15,000 nucleotides of DNA from Symbiodinium natans (GCA_905221605.1 CAJNDS010002493.1:115001-130000), one strand, 5' to 3'; positions 1-7,850 are shown, counted from the first letter of the stretch. The notes: generated by a model not told the origin, from the letters alone. Numbers and translations are program-made.

Positions 1-204
1 TTTGAGGGTTTTTGGGTTTTAGGGTTTTAGGGCTTTAGGGCTGTAGGGTTTTAGAGTTTTAGGGGTTTTTAGGGTTTTAGGGTTTCAGGGTTTTAGGGGT
101 CTAGGGGTTGTGGGGTTCTAGGCTTCTAGGGTTTGGGTTCTTCTGTGCTTTAGGGCTTGAGGGTTTTAGGGTTCGAGGGTTTTATGTTTTTGGGGGATCT
201 TGGG
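1..204 (+). repeat. Degenerate telomere-like array, 8-mer TTTTAGGG variant
   Basis: Imperfect run of TTTTAGGG, TTTAGGG and TTCAGGG-like units with the G-rich strand on plus. The frequent extra T (8-base unit) and many point changes suggest an old, decayed tract. Confidence 0.85.
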
Positions 205-241
205 ACGAGACCCCTAAACCCTAAATCCTAAGCCCGTTTCC

Positions 242-333
242 CGGAACCCGAAACCCTAAACCCTAAACCCTAAACCCTAAACCCTAAACCCTAGCCCTAA
301 ACCCTAAACCCTAAACCCTAAACCCTAAACCCT
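242..333 (-). repeat. Telomere-like array (CCCTAAA on plus)
   Basis: About twelve nearly perfect CCCTAAA units with one shortened unit near 293. It is followed by a 93-base unique island (334-426) and then by a G-rich array, so the island is flanked by inverted telomeric arms. The island itself holds only a weak coding reading (after TTCCAG at about 379) and I do not call a gene in it. Confidence 0.93.
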
Positions 334-426
334 GGACATCCTGCAACTGGGGCCTACACCTTCCTTTGGCCTTCCAGCCGCTGGCATCCTGGATCGGCGA
401 CGAGCTTCGCGCTCCATGATGCTTAT

Positions 427-600
427 ATAAGGGTTTAGGGTTTAGGGTTTAGGGTTTAGGGTTTGGAGTTTGGGGTTTGGGGTTTAGGGTTTAGGGTTTA
501 GGGTTTAGGGTTTAGGGTTTAGGGTTTAGGGTTTAGGGTGGTTTGGGGTTGAGGATTGGGGGTTGAGGATTGAGGGTTGAGGGTTTGCGGTTCAGGGTTT
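427..600 (+). repeat. TTTAGGG array grading into TTGAGGG variants
   Basis: Clean TTTAGGG units from 427 to about 538 with a few TTTGGGG, then degenerate TTGAGGG and TTCAGGG units to about 600. The preceding island ends in TATAAG, directly before GGTTTAGGG. Confidence 0.92.
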
Positions 601-660
601 GGGGTTCAGGGGGTAGGAGTGGGAGTGGGAGTAGGAGTAGGCGTAGGAGTAGGAGGAGGA

Positions 661-780
661 GTAGAAGTAGTAGGAGTAGTAGGAGTAGTAGGAGTAGTAG
701 GAGTAGTAGGAGTAGTAGGAGTAGTAGGAGTAGTAGGAGTAGTAGGAGTAGTAGGAGTAGTAGGAGTAGTAGTGGTAGGA
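661..780 (+). repeat. 9-bp minisatellite GTAGTAGGA
   Basis: About twelve tandem copies of GTAGTAGGA with imperfect edges. Because the period is a multiple of three, several frames stay open and yield simple Ser/Arg, Val/Gly or Leu-rich strings. These are artefacts of the repeat, not genes. The flank 781-960 is unique DNA without a convincing gene. Confidence 0.9.
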
Positions 781-1083
781 GAGGTAGCTGACGTAGCAGT
801 AGTAGTTCCAGGTCCCACAAATCGACCTAACTCTCGATTGCGTACTTGCGACGGCCGGCGCTGCGACTGCTACAGCTACCGGACTACGGGGCCACCACGT
901 TGCCATTGACAGATCTGCACGTCTACAGGCGGCTATAGGCTGTTAGGATAAGCAGACTTCGGGGCATAGGGTTATTCCGGGTTCAGGGTTTGGCGACTTC
1001 AGGGTGTCAGGGCTTAGGCGTATTTAGGTTTCAGGGTGCTTTTGTGGTGGCTTTTGTGGTTTAGATGTTCAGGGTTTAGGGCG

Positions 1084-1222
1084 TACTTGGAGGTTCATGG
1101 GTAGCTATAAGTATAGGATTCTGCTAAGTACAGTACATTAAATAGGGTTACCAGTTATTAGTATTACAGTACAGCTGCCGTACTTGTAACCCTACTTAGA
1201 ACTACCCATGAAGCTCCAAGCA
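1084..1222. mobile_element. MITE-like element, family 1, copy 1
   Basis: Non-coding 139-bp element with terminal inverted repeats: CTTGGAGGTTCATGGGTAG at 1086-1104 against CTACCCATGAAGCTCCAAG at 1202-1220 (18 of 19 positions pair). A second copy with the same ends lies at 8930-9108, and a lone end at 12321-12351. The left edge reads GT (1083-1084) and the right arm ends in AG (1219-1220), so the element could be removed as a GT-AG intron. It encodes no protein. A TA target duplication is suggested by the other copies but is imperfect here (TA left, CA right). Confidence 0.8.
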
Positions 1223-1464
1223 AGGTGTAGGGGTTTCTTAGAAACTTAGATGGTCCCTTGTACGGACCCTTTATTGGGGAGCCCCTACATACCACGTCAT
1301 ATACCCTACAAATCTACAAATCTCAAGGGCCCATACGTCAGACTGAGGGGCCATGTGACTTCTCTCGTTTCGCGCACCGGGTTCCCTAATCCCGGCCTTG
1401 TTCCTGCGTACGTTCTCCTTTCCGAAATCGGCCTCGGCGGCTGTGCGAACTTGAGAGCCGCGGT
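1223..1464. other. Unique island, no clear gene
   Basis: Non-repetitive, GC-balanced stretch between MITE copy 1 and the next array. One plus frame is open for 72 codons (1250-1468), ending in the TAG of the first telomeric unit. Composition and length do not distinguish it from chance, and I recognise no domain. Confidence 0.4.
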
Positions 1465-1712
1465 TTAGGGTTCAGGGTTCAGGGTTTAGGGTTTAGGGTT
1501 TAGGGTTTAGGTTGTAGGGTTTAGGGTTTAGGGTTTAGGGTTTAGGGTGTAGGTTGTAGGGTTTAGGGTTTAGGACTTAGGGTTCAAGGGTTTAGGGTTT
1601 AGGGTTTAGGGTTTAGGGTTTAGGGTTTAGGGTTTAGGGTTTAGGGTTTAGAGTTTAGAGTTTAGGACTTAGGGTTTAGGATTTAGGGTTTAGGGTTTAG
1701 GGTTTAGGTTTC
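1465..1712 (+). repeat. TTTAGGG array with TTCAGGG and TGTAGGT variants
   Basis: Around 33 units, mostly TTTAGGG, with scattered variants and a near-perfect core at about 1588-1650. The decayed tail runs to about 1780. Confidence 0.92.
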
Positions 1713-1821
1713 AAGCTCGCAGGTGCTTAGGGCTTCAAGCGGGCTTGGGGGTTCAGGCTGCTTGGCTTAGGGTTTGGCTTGCCGCCCCTCTGCCTTCGGA
1801 GAGGAGTTGCGAGACCCAGGA

Positions 1822-1927
1822 GTAACCTAGGAATACAAAGGGTGCCCCTTTTGGCTTTAAGGAGATGATAAGGGAAGCCCAACCCTTAAAAAAAGGAAAT
1901 GAGGGCCTAGTCCGGGTCCTAGGTTAC
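1822..1927. mobile_element. MITE-like element, family 2, copy A
   Basis: Perfect 11-bp terminal inverted repeats GTAACCTAGGA (1822-1832) and TCCTAGGTTAC (1917-1927). The interior (GGGTGCCCCTTTTGGCTT, then an A-rich segment and GAGGGCCTAG) aligns along its length with the element at 11634-11747, with small indels. Non-coding and about 106 bp. It sits in the unique stretch 1780-2070, where I see no gene. Confidence 0.75.
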
Positions 1928-2072
1928 GACGGGAAATGAGAAACGTTGCAGATGGTTCAGAGCCCTCCACGGCTGCCCTTGCCACCCGAGCCCTGAAAGC
2001 CCTAGGAAGCCCTAAACCCAGACGCATCAATGATCAGGACTTCTGCGCACCCCAGCCCTGCGACCGTCAGAA

Positions 2073-2126
2073 AGCCTAAAAACCCTAAACCCCAAAACCC
2101 TAGACCCTAAACCCTAAACCCTGCAA
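2073..2126 (-). repeat. Short CCCTAAA array
   Basis: Six or seven units of CCCTAAA-like sequence, partly degenerate (AAACCCCAAAACCCTAG). Confidence 0.85.
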
Positions 2127-2244
2127 ACCACTGGGGTCGCCAAAGTACCCTCACAAACGACACCCTCATCAGTCCAGGATGCGGGTTTCAGGGCTTGGGG
2201 GTTCGGGGTTTAGGATGAGGTTTCATGCAGGCCTCAGCCCCAAA

Positions 2245-2325
2245 GCCCTAAACCCTCAACCCTACATCAGGGCTCAAAGCCCTAAACCCTAAACCCTAAA
2301 CCCTAAACCCTAAACCCTAAATCAG
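2245..2325 (-). repeat. CCCTAAA array
   Basis: About ten units, interrupted once by a short CATCAGGGCTCA spacer that recurs right after the array (ATCAGGGCTCA at about 2321-2331), so a small unit of non-telomeric sequence was duplicated with the repeat. Confidence 0.88.
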
Positions 2326-2355
2326 GGCTCACGACTTGGGGTTTCTAGAAGGCAA

Positions 2356-2369
2356 GGTGCTCGAGCACC
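2356..2369. repeat. Perfect 14-bp palindrome GGTGCTCGAGCACC
   Basis: Self-complementary sequence inside a 100-bp island with CCCTAAA on its left and TTTAGGG on its right, so it lies within a larger inverted arrangement. The island also reads openly on plus (starts EGKVLEHQFRG) to the first TAG of the array; that reading is weak. Confidence 0.8.
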
Positions 2370-2423
2370 AGTTCCGCGGGACTTCGCTGGGGAGGTCGGG
2401 GCCTTGGCGCACGGGTGCGATTT

Positions 2424-2528
2424 AGGGTTGAGGGTTTAGGGTTTTTGGGGTTTAGGGTTTAGGGTTTAGGGTTTAGGGTTTAGGGTTTAGGGTTTGGGGA
2501 TTAGGGTTTAGGGTTTAGGGTTTAGGGT

Positions 2529-2567
<39 letters not shown>

Positions 2568-2705
2568 GGTTTAGGGTTTAGGGTTTAGGGTTTGAGGGTT
2601 TGAGGGTTTTAGGGTTTTAGGGTTTTAGGGTTTTAGGGTTTAAGGGTTTCAGAATTTTTGGGTTTTAGGGTTTAAGTTTAGGTTGAAGGTTTCGGGTTTA
2701 AGGGT
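2424..2705 (+). repeat. TTTAGGG array with TTGAGGG and TTTTAGGG blocks
   Basis: TTTAGGG units with an internal homogeneous block of TTGAGGG (about 2526-2570) and another of the 8-mer TTTTAGGG (about 2590-2640). Variants come in runs rather than mixed. Confidence 0.92.
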
Positions 2706-2829
2706 TTAAGGCGTGCCAAACGGAGGCGCGAGTTGTGAGCGCGCATGAGTCTGCAGACCTACCGCCACTTACAACTCTCGTGGAGTTGATGCCTTCCTTA
2801 AACTTCTGCACAGCAACACGTACTCTTGA

Positions 2830-3600
2830 TGCAAGGTGATTTTGGGGGCCTGGGGATACTTGGGTTACTTGAATCACTTGGGTCACTTGCGGCACTTGGG
2901 TCAGTTGGGACGCACGCGCGCACTTTCGTCCGCACTGGGAGGACTTGGTTGCTTGGGTCCCTGGAAACGCTTTAGGGTTTAGGGTTTAGGGTTTAGTGTT
3001 TAGTGTTTAGGGTTTAGTGTTTAGGGTTTAGAGTTTAGGGTTTAGGGTTTCTTCACTTGGTCACTTGGGACGCTTGGGTCACCTGGGTCACGAGATGCTT
3101 GAGACGCTTGGGACATGGAACTCCGGGGTCACGTGGGACTCTGGGGTCACTCGGGCAACTGGGGCTCACTTAAGACACTTGTGCTGGAACACTCAGGTCA
3201 CTTGGGACACTTGGGACACTTGGGACACTTGGAAGCACACTTGGGGGCCACTTGGAGCACTTGTGCACTGGCAGTGGGGACACTTCATTCACTCGGTGAG
3301 TTGGGACACTTGGGCCGGATCTTTTGGGTCAATTCCAGGGGTCTCTTGGGATGCTTGGGACACTTGGAACACTTGGGGGCGCCGGATGCTTCATCCACTT
3401 GGTCACTTGGGACACTTCGGCCACTGGGGAACTTCCAGGGTTGTGCCGCAGGGGCCGTCACCTGGGACGTTGGGCCACTACTCAAGACACTTTGGACACT
3501 TGTGTCCCTTCGTTTTGAGAACTTGGGGCACTCGGCGCACTTGGGCCACTTGGAGCACTTGGGATGCCCTAAGGCCCTAAGTAAGACTTGCGTCGCATGG
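2830..3600 (+). repeat. Degenerate 9-bp satellite, core CACTTGGGA
   Basis: Tandem and semi-tandem CACTTGGGA units (ACTTGGGAC in other register), clearest at 3195-3235 and 3360-3420, mixed with GCTTGGGTC-like derivatives. The 9-base period keeps plus frames open (3065-3580 and 3115-3690), giving WDT and LGH strings. I regard those frames as repeat artefacts. A TTTAGGG/TTTAGTG tract (2971-3050) interrupts the satellite. Confidence 0.8.
2971..3050 (+). repeat. TTTAGGG array with TTTAGTG units
   Basis: About eleven units, of which three or so read TTTAGTG, a variant not seen in bulk elsewhere in the window. It is embedded in the 9-bp satellite. Confidence 0.88.
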
Positions 3601-3807
3601 GGTGCTTGGAGGATTGGGAGAGTTGGGCTTGTGTCGCCTGGGGTCACCAAGGGAGTGGCGCGGCGAGTGGGTTTGGGGTTGCGGGTTTGAGGGCTTAGGT
3701 CTGAGGGTTTGCGAGCTCCAGACCTCCAAGCATGGGGCCTGCCTTCGTTTTGGCCCATGGCAGGTTCCCTAAATGAGGGAACCCTCGCGCCTAGTGGGGG
3801 ACCTGAA

Positions 3808-3952
3808 AACCCCCAAACCCTAAAACCCTAAAACCCTAAGACCCCAAACCCCAAACCCCACACCCCAAACCCCAAACCCCAAACCCTAAACCCCAAACCC
3901 TAAACCCTAAACCCCAAACCCCAAACCCAAACCCTAAACCCTAAACCCCCCA
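3808..3952 (-). repeat. CCCTAAA / CCCCAAA array
   Basis: C-rich strand on plus, with mixed CCCTAAA and CCCCAAA units (TTTGGGG on the other strand). Followed by a 75-bp island without a gene. Confidence 0.9.
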
Positions 3953-4027
3953 AAAGGGGCCATCCTCTAGAACTACCCCACCACTCCCCCCCTTTCCATG
4001 CAAGCGCTGGAGGCCTGGGGCTTGACT

Positions 4028-4170
4028 AAACCCGAAACCCTAAACCCTAAACCCTAAACCCTAAACCCTAAAACCCTAAACCCTAAACCCTAAACCCTAA
4101 ACCCTAAAGCCCTGGGCCCTAAACCCTAAAATCCCAAAACCCTAAACCCTAAACCCTAAACCCGGGACCT
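4028..4170 (-). repeat. CCCTAAA array
   Basis: About nineteen units with two short interruptions (AAAGCCCTGGG and AAATCCCAAAA). Confidence 0.93.
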
Positions 4171-4275
4171 TGGAGTGCTAAGGGCCTTGGGGCCTCGGCC
4201 CACAATGTTGCAGTCCTGAGCCATAAATCTCTGAAGTTTCAGAACTGTCAACCCGAAATCCCTAATAACCCCTAA

Positions 4276-4368
4276 GCTCAAACCCTGAACCCCAAACCCT
4301 AAAACCTCAACCCTCAACCCTAAACCCCAAACCCTAAGCCCCAAACCCCAAACCCTAAACCCTAAACT
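4276..4368 (-). repeat. CCCTAAA / CCCCAAA / CCCTCAA array
   Basis: Mixed C-rich units, including CCCTCAA (TTGAGGG on the other strand). The island before it (4171-4275) has no supported gene. Confidence 0.88.
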
Positions 4369-4418
4369 TGGGGCGTCGGGCGCCGCGGGGCGACACGGGA
4401 CCGGCCGGGAGCGGAACC

Positions 4419-4454
4419 ATGGTCAACGCCGGAGGCGCCTCTGGAGGCTTTCAG
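4419..4454 (+). CDS. Possible short first exon (12 codons), hypothetical
   Basis: GC-rich leader followed by a good initiation context (GGAACCATGG). The frame reads MVNAGGASGGFQ to CAG, immediately followed by GTTCAG, which would serve as a 5' splice site. No acceptor partner or downstream exon is identified and the peptide matches no family I know. The main alternative is a chance ATG in a GC-rich island. Confidence 0.2.
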
Positions 4455-4470
4455 GTTCAGGGTTCCGAGT

Positions 4471-4530
4471 CCTAAACCCTAAACCCTAAACCCTAAACCC
4501 TAAACCCTAAACCCTAAACCCTAAACCCTC
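4471..4530 (-). repeat. CCCTAAA array
   Basis: Eight to nine nearly perfect units. Confidence 0.93.
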
Positions 4531-4666
4531 ACCTCTAATAGTCCAAAAGTTTGAGGCTTTAGGGTCTAAGGGTCCCAGGGGTAACGGTTTCAGGCTGAGC
4601 CCGAAACCCTCAGCCCGAAACCCCGAAGCCTGCACCCCCTTACCCTGACTCGTCCCTCTGCGACCT

Positions 4667-4782
4667 CATATGGGAGTTTACGCAAAAAACAGGGACCCCT
4701 ATATAAGGGACCCCCAAATCGTCGGATTCCCTTAGAATAAGGACCCCAAGAAGGTACCCCTAATTTCGGAAACCCCCATATG
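4667..4782. mobile_element. MITE-like element, family 3, copy 1
   Basis: Terminal inverted repeats CATATGGGAGTTTACG (4667-4682) and CGGAAACCCCCATATG (4767-4782), 14 of 16 positions pairing. Its reverse complement aligns along the whole length with 13476-13587, sharing GAAATTAGGGGTACCT, TTGGGGTCCTTATT and TAAGGGA. Both copies are bordered by TA, consistent with a TA target duplication as in Tc1/mariner-type MITEs (inference). Non-coding. The rest of 4530-5340 is unique DNA without a firm gene. The best open reading there is the tail of a plus frame at about 4950-5078 (VYDTNFCVTSHPSEHAH...). Confidence 0.78.
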
Positions 4783-5344
4783 GCACACCCTGCAGGCCCA
4801 TGCTTAAGAAGCCAACCCTAGACCCTCGAGCAACCTTAGCAACCTTGACAAGCCCTAAAACCTAGGACGTACCAACTTGGCAGGAGCTTTTGAGAAGTTG
4901 CACAGTCTTTAGGGTTGAGGGTCTGGGGTTTAGAACTTTGGGGTTTAAAGTCCGGGTGTATGACACGAACTTCTGCGTCACATCTCATCCAAGTGAACAC
5001 GCACATTATCATAATGTCCTAAGCTGTTGGCCTCGCAACAGTTTTGTCCTGCATGCTACGCTGAACCCTAATTCCTAAACCCTGAACCCCAATTAGACTT
5101 CCCCCCGTTCGTTTCGAATAAGTCAGATTATTGCAAGGTCGCAAACCTCAAACGCCAAAAGTAGGCAGCCTTCCCCCTTTGGCCAGCGGCCGACGGCCTC
5201 CTCGAACCCAAACCCCCAAAGCCCCCGATCCTCTGCCCAGCACCCTCAGACCTCATACCCCTATACCCGATCCTCTAAGTCTGAGACCGGGAGTTTTAGG
5301 CGCTTGGGACTTTTGGGGCGTTGAAGGTCCTTCAGGGCCATCTG

Positions 5345-5400
5345 CTCACACCCTAAACCCTAAACCCTAAACTCTAAACCCTAAACATCCCTAAACCCTA
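5345..5400 (-). repeat. CCCTAAA array
   Basis: Seven units with one CTCTAAA and one ATCCCTAAA variant. Immediately after it, ATGGCGCCTTCATCTCTTCAG (ATG at 5402) opens a short frame MAPSSLQQAPGPG that closes in the next array; too weak to call. Confidence 0.88.
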
Positions 5401-5483
5401 AATGGCGCCTTCATCTCTTCAGCAGGCGCCGGGGCCTGGAATGACTCCTGGGTCGGATTCAGGGGGTCTAGGGTCTCGGGTCT

Positions 5484-5663
5484 GGGTCTAGGGTTTAGGG
5501 TTTAGGGTTAGGGGTTAGGGTCTAGGGTCTAGGGTCTAGGGTCTAGGGTCTAGGGTCTAGGGTCTAGGGTCAGGGTCTAGGGTCTAGGTTCTGGTCTAGG
5601 GTCTAGGGTCTAGGGTCCAGGGTCTAGGGTCTAGGGTCTAGGGTCTAGGGTCTAGGACAAGGG
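5484..5663 (+). repeat. TCTAGGG variant array, left of LINE fragment
   Basis: Homogeneous TCTAGGG units (about 22), with occasional TCCAGGG and TTTAGGG. The variant is abundant only here and at 6006-6195 in this window. Confidence 0.92.
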
Positions 5664-6006
5664 TCCAGGGTCCACACAGTCTGCAGCATGTGCACAAATC
5701 ACGGGTCTCACACGCTTGGCGACAAGCGTCAGGACAGCTTTGCCCACCGGATCTTGCAGGCTGATAGGTCGAAAATCTGAAGGTACTCGACCTGGTTTGC
5801 TAGGTTTGCAAAAGAGTGTCAGCCATCCATCCTTCCAGTTTTGTGGAACATCAGGTTGAGTCCCAGACCATTGTTTTGCCAGTGCAGGAGCAATGAGCCA
5901 TGCCAATGTCGTTTTGGCTGCCTTCCATACCGGCCCAGGTGCCATGTGTTTCGGGGTGGCTTTGTTTTGATGGCAGCAAGTGAGCATTCAACCTCCTCCA
6001 CGGAGG
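5664..6006 (-). pseudogene. Non-LTR retrotransposon (LINE) reverse transcriptase, internal fragment
   Basis: Minus-strand remnant of a LINE ORF2: the stretch just before the reverse-transcriptase core plus its first motifs. Reading from 6001 downward, VEEVECSLAAIK is followed, in another frame from about 5970, by NKATPKHMAPGPVWK, then NWKDGWLTLFCKPSKPG, then DFRPISLQDPVGKAVLTLVA and KRVRPVICAHA. The order EEVE... / HMAPGPVWK / W.DGW.T...KP.KP / FRPI.LQDP.GK is the usual one in dinoflagellate LINEs (family knowledge). The catalytic palm motif (A/FADD region) is absent and both ends stop at telomere-variant arrays, so it is inactive. A frame change, most simply one lost base in the AAAACAAA run at about 5960-5970, breaks it again. 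It reads about 110 codons, against several hundred for a full reverse transcriptase. Confidence 0.85.
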
Positions 6007-6195
6007 GGTCCAGGGTCCAGGGTCCAGGGTCCAGGGTCCAGGGTCCAGGCTAGGGTCTAGGGTCTAGGGTCTAGGGTCTAGGGTCAGGGTCCAGGGTCCA
6101 GGGTCCAGGGTCTAGGGTCTAGGGTCTAGGGTCTAGGGTCTAGGGTCTAGGGTCTAGGGTCTAGGGTCTAGGAGGGTCTAGGGTTAGGGTGTCTT
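6006..6195 (+). repeat. TCCAGGG then TCTAGGG variant array, right of LINE fragment
   Basis: Six TCCAGGG units next to the LINE border, then TCTAGGG units, a second short TCCAGGG block at about 6086-6110, and TCTAGGG to the end. A TCCAGGG pair also touches the other LINE border (about 5656-5670). Confidence 0.92.
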
Positions 6196-6279
6196 GTGTG
6201 AGGGTTTAGGGTGCGGGTCGTGCGTTGCAGCTGCTTTTCGAAGGCTGTGGGGCAGCGGCATCGATGACCTACCACAAAA

Positions 6280-6418
6280 ACCCTAAACTCATACAAAACC
6301 CGAAAACCCTAACCCCAAACCCGAAAACCCAAAACCCTAAAACCCTTTTACCTAAAACCCCTAAAACCCTAAAACCCCGAAACCCTAAACCCTAAAAACC
6401 CAGAAAGCCCTAAACCCC
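6280..6418 (-). repeat. Degenerate CCCTAAA / CCCTAAAA array
   Basis: C-rich 7- and 8-base units with many changes (ACCCGAAAACCC, ACCCCTAAAACCC). The 78-bp island after it (6419-6496) contains the hairpin GCCCAAACTTGGGC and no gene. Confidence 0.85.
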
Positions 6419-6496
6419 TAGTGGCGGGCTTCAACCGGCAGGCGGGCTTGTGGCCTGCATGGCCACGAACGGGGGCTGAAGGCCCAAACTTGGGCT

Positions 6497-6690
6497 TTAG
6501 AGGTTTAGGGATTTAGGGGTTTAGGGGGTTAGGGGTTTAGGGGTTTAGGGGTTTAGGGGTTTAGGGGTTTAGGGGTTTAGGGGTTTAGGGGGTTTAGGGG
6601 TTTAGGGAAATAGGGCTTCGGGGTTTTGGGGTTTAGAGTTTCTGGTTTGGGGTGTTAGGGTTTGCGGTTTGGGGACTAGGGTTTTTAGGG
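6497..6690 (+). repeat. 8-mer TTTAGGGG array with decayed tail
   Basis: About thirteen TTTAGGGG units (extra G) between about 6501 and 6607, then degenerate G-rich units. This is the only block of that 8-mer in the window. Confidence 0.9.
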
Positions 6691-6748
6691 CTTCATGTAA
6701 CCCTCCTGGAGGGGGCTCAGCCTGATTGGGGTATACTTAGGGTTCAGG

Positions 6749-6858
6749 GACTAGTGGGTTTAGGGTTTAGGGTTTAGGGTTTAGGGTTTAGGGTTTAGGG
6801 TTTAGGGTTTCGGGTCTCGGGTTCCGGGTTTAGGGTTTAGGGTTTAGGGTTTAGGAGC
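6749..6858 (+). repeat. TTTAGGG array, left arm of a nested hairpin
   Basis: TTTAGGG units with one TTTCGGG and TCTCGGG interruption. Its last 19 bases (6840-6858) are perfectly complementary to 6894-6912, and the loop contains a perfect 14-bp palindrome GGAGGTATACCTCC (6863-6876). Confidence 0.92.
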
Positions 6859-6966
6859 TTAGGGAGGTATACCTCCGGCTTGGGTTGCGTTGGGCTCCTA
6901 AACCCTAAACCCACTACATTTCAAGTGGGCCCTTTGTAAGCTATGGTCTGACATGCGGGCTTTGAA

Positions 6967-7025
6967 GGTTTAGGGTTTAGGGTTTAGGGTTTAGGGTTTA
7001 GGGTTTAGGGTTTAGGGTTTAGGGT
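6967..7025 (+). repeat. TTTAGGG array
   Basis: Eight perfect units. Confidence 0.95.
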
Positions 7026-7104
7026 ATTACAGTCCTCTTGCGGAGGTGGAACAAAAGCGCGGTGTCCGAGGATTCAGGCTTCAGGGCTTGGGGTTTTTGA
7101 GGGC
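7026..7104 (+). other. Unique island, weak plus-strand open reading
   Basis: Begins ATTACAG after the array. From there one plus frame is open through the following C-rich units to the first TAA (starts SSCGGGTKARCPRIQASG). This is a possible exon but is not distinguishable from chance at this length. Confidence 0.2.
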
Positions 7105-7195
7105 CTTAAACCCGAAACCCCAAACCCTATACCCTAAACCCTAAACCCTAAACCCTATACCCTAAACCCTAAACCCTAAACCCTAGACCCTTAAC
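7105..7195 (-). repeat. CCCTAAA array
   Basis: About twelve units including two CCCTATA variants. It is followed by a 90-bp GC-rich island (7196-7284), open on plus as NVAAVRHRQERVEPG... into the next array; the coding reading is weak. Confidence 0.93.
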
Positions 7196-7284
7196 GTGGC
7201 GGCAGTAAGGCACAGGCAGGAACGGGTGGAACCAGGCTGCTTGCCATCGGCAGCGCCGCGGGCGGAACCTCGGGCCAAAGTGTC

Positions 7285-7402
7285 AGGGCTTAGGGTTTAG
7301 GGTTTAGGGTTTAGGGTTTAGGGTTTAGGGTTTAGGGTTTAGGGTTTGGGGTTTGGGGTTTAGGGTTTAGGGTTTAGGGTTTAGGGTTTAGGGTTAGGGT
7401 GC
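7285..7402 (+). repeat. TTTAGGG array
   Basis: About sixteen units, two of them TTTGGGG. Together with the array at 7105-7195 it forms inverted arms around a 90-bp island. Confidence 0.94.
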
Positions 7403-7559
7403 CCAACATCCTCGGTGAAAAGGGATCAAAAGGCTGTCATCCAGATGCATTGGCTCAGGCTTGAGGCTTCAAGAGGGTTCAGGGGCTAGGGTTAGCTGGG
7501 GTCAGGGGATCTGGGCGTTTATGGCTTTAGAGCCACATCGGCCTTCGCGGAAAAATCAC

Positions 7560-7678
7560 TCAACCCTAACCTAAACCCTCAACCCCAAATCCGAAACCCT
7601 GAACCCTGAACCCTAAACCCTGAACCCTAAACCCTAAACCCTAAACCCTAAACCCTAAACCCTAAACCCTAAACCCTA
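7560..7678 (-). repeat. CCCTAAA array
   Basis: Degenerate first half with CCCTGAA units, then eight perfect CCCTAAA units. Confidence 0.93.
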
Positions 7679-7763
7679 CAAGAGCGCCCAATATCTCTGA
7701 ACTCAGGAGAGTAGATTCCTCAATTCTTTAGTTTTCAGCTCGCGGACCCCTCTATGGCCAGCT

Positions 7764-7850
7764 AGGGTTTAGGGTTTAGGGTTTAGGCGGTTTAGGGTTT
7801 AGGGTTTAGGGTTTGGGGTTTAGGGTTTAGGGTTTAGGGTTTAGGGTTGT
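7764..7850 (+). repeat. TTTAGGG array
   Basis: Twelve units with a GCGG interruption at about 7787. The preceding island ends CCAGCTAGGG. Confidence 0.94.

Noticed and set aside
1-600. The window start as a true chromosome end (telomere)
   Set aside because: The first arrays are decayed, mixed in strand and interrupted by unique DNA. A terminal telomere would be one long uniform tract in a single orientation, and similar arrays continue through 14 kb.
533-909. Leu-rich, Ser/Arg-rich and Val/Gly-rich frames over 570-820
   Set aside because: Artefacts of the 9-bp GTAGTAGGA minisatellite, with all three frames on each strand open at once.
1230-1345. Inverted pair ATGGTCCCTTG / CAAGGGCCCAT as another MITE
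   Set aside because: Only about ten bases pair, with mismatches, and no second copy is seen in the window.
3285-3758. 157-codon minus frame over the 9-bp satellite
   Set aside because: It overlaps two long plus frames made by the same repeat and has no domain; explained by the 9-base period.
4890-5078. 62-codon plus frame as a gene
   Set aside because: It starts in telomere-like sequence and has no splice-like borders or codon-bias support; noted only as a weak open reading.
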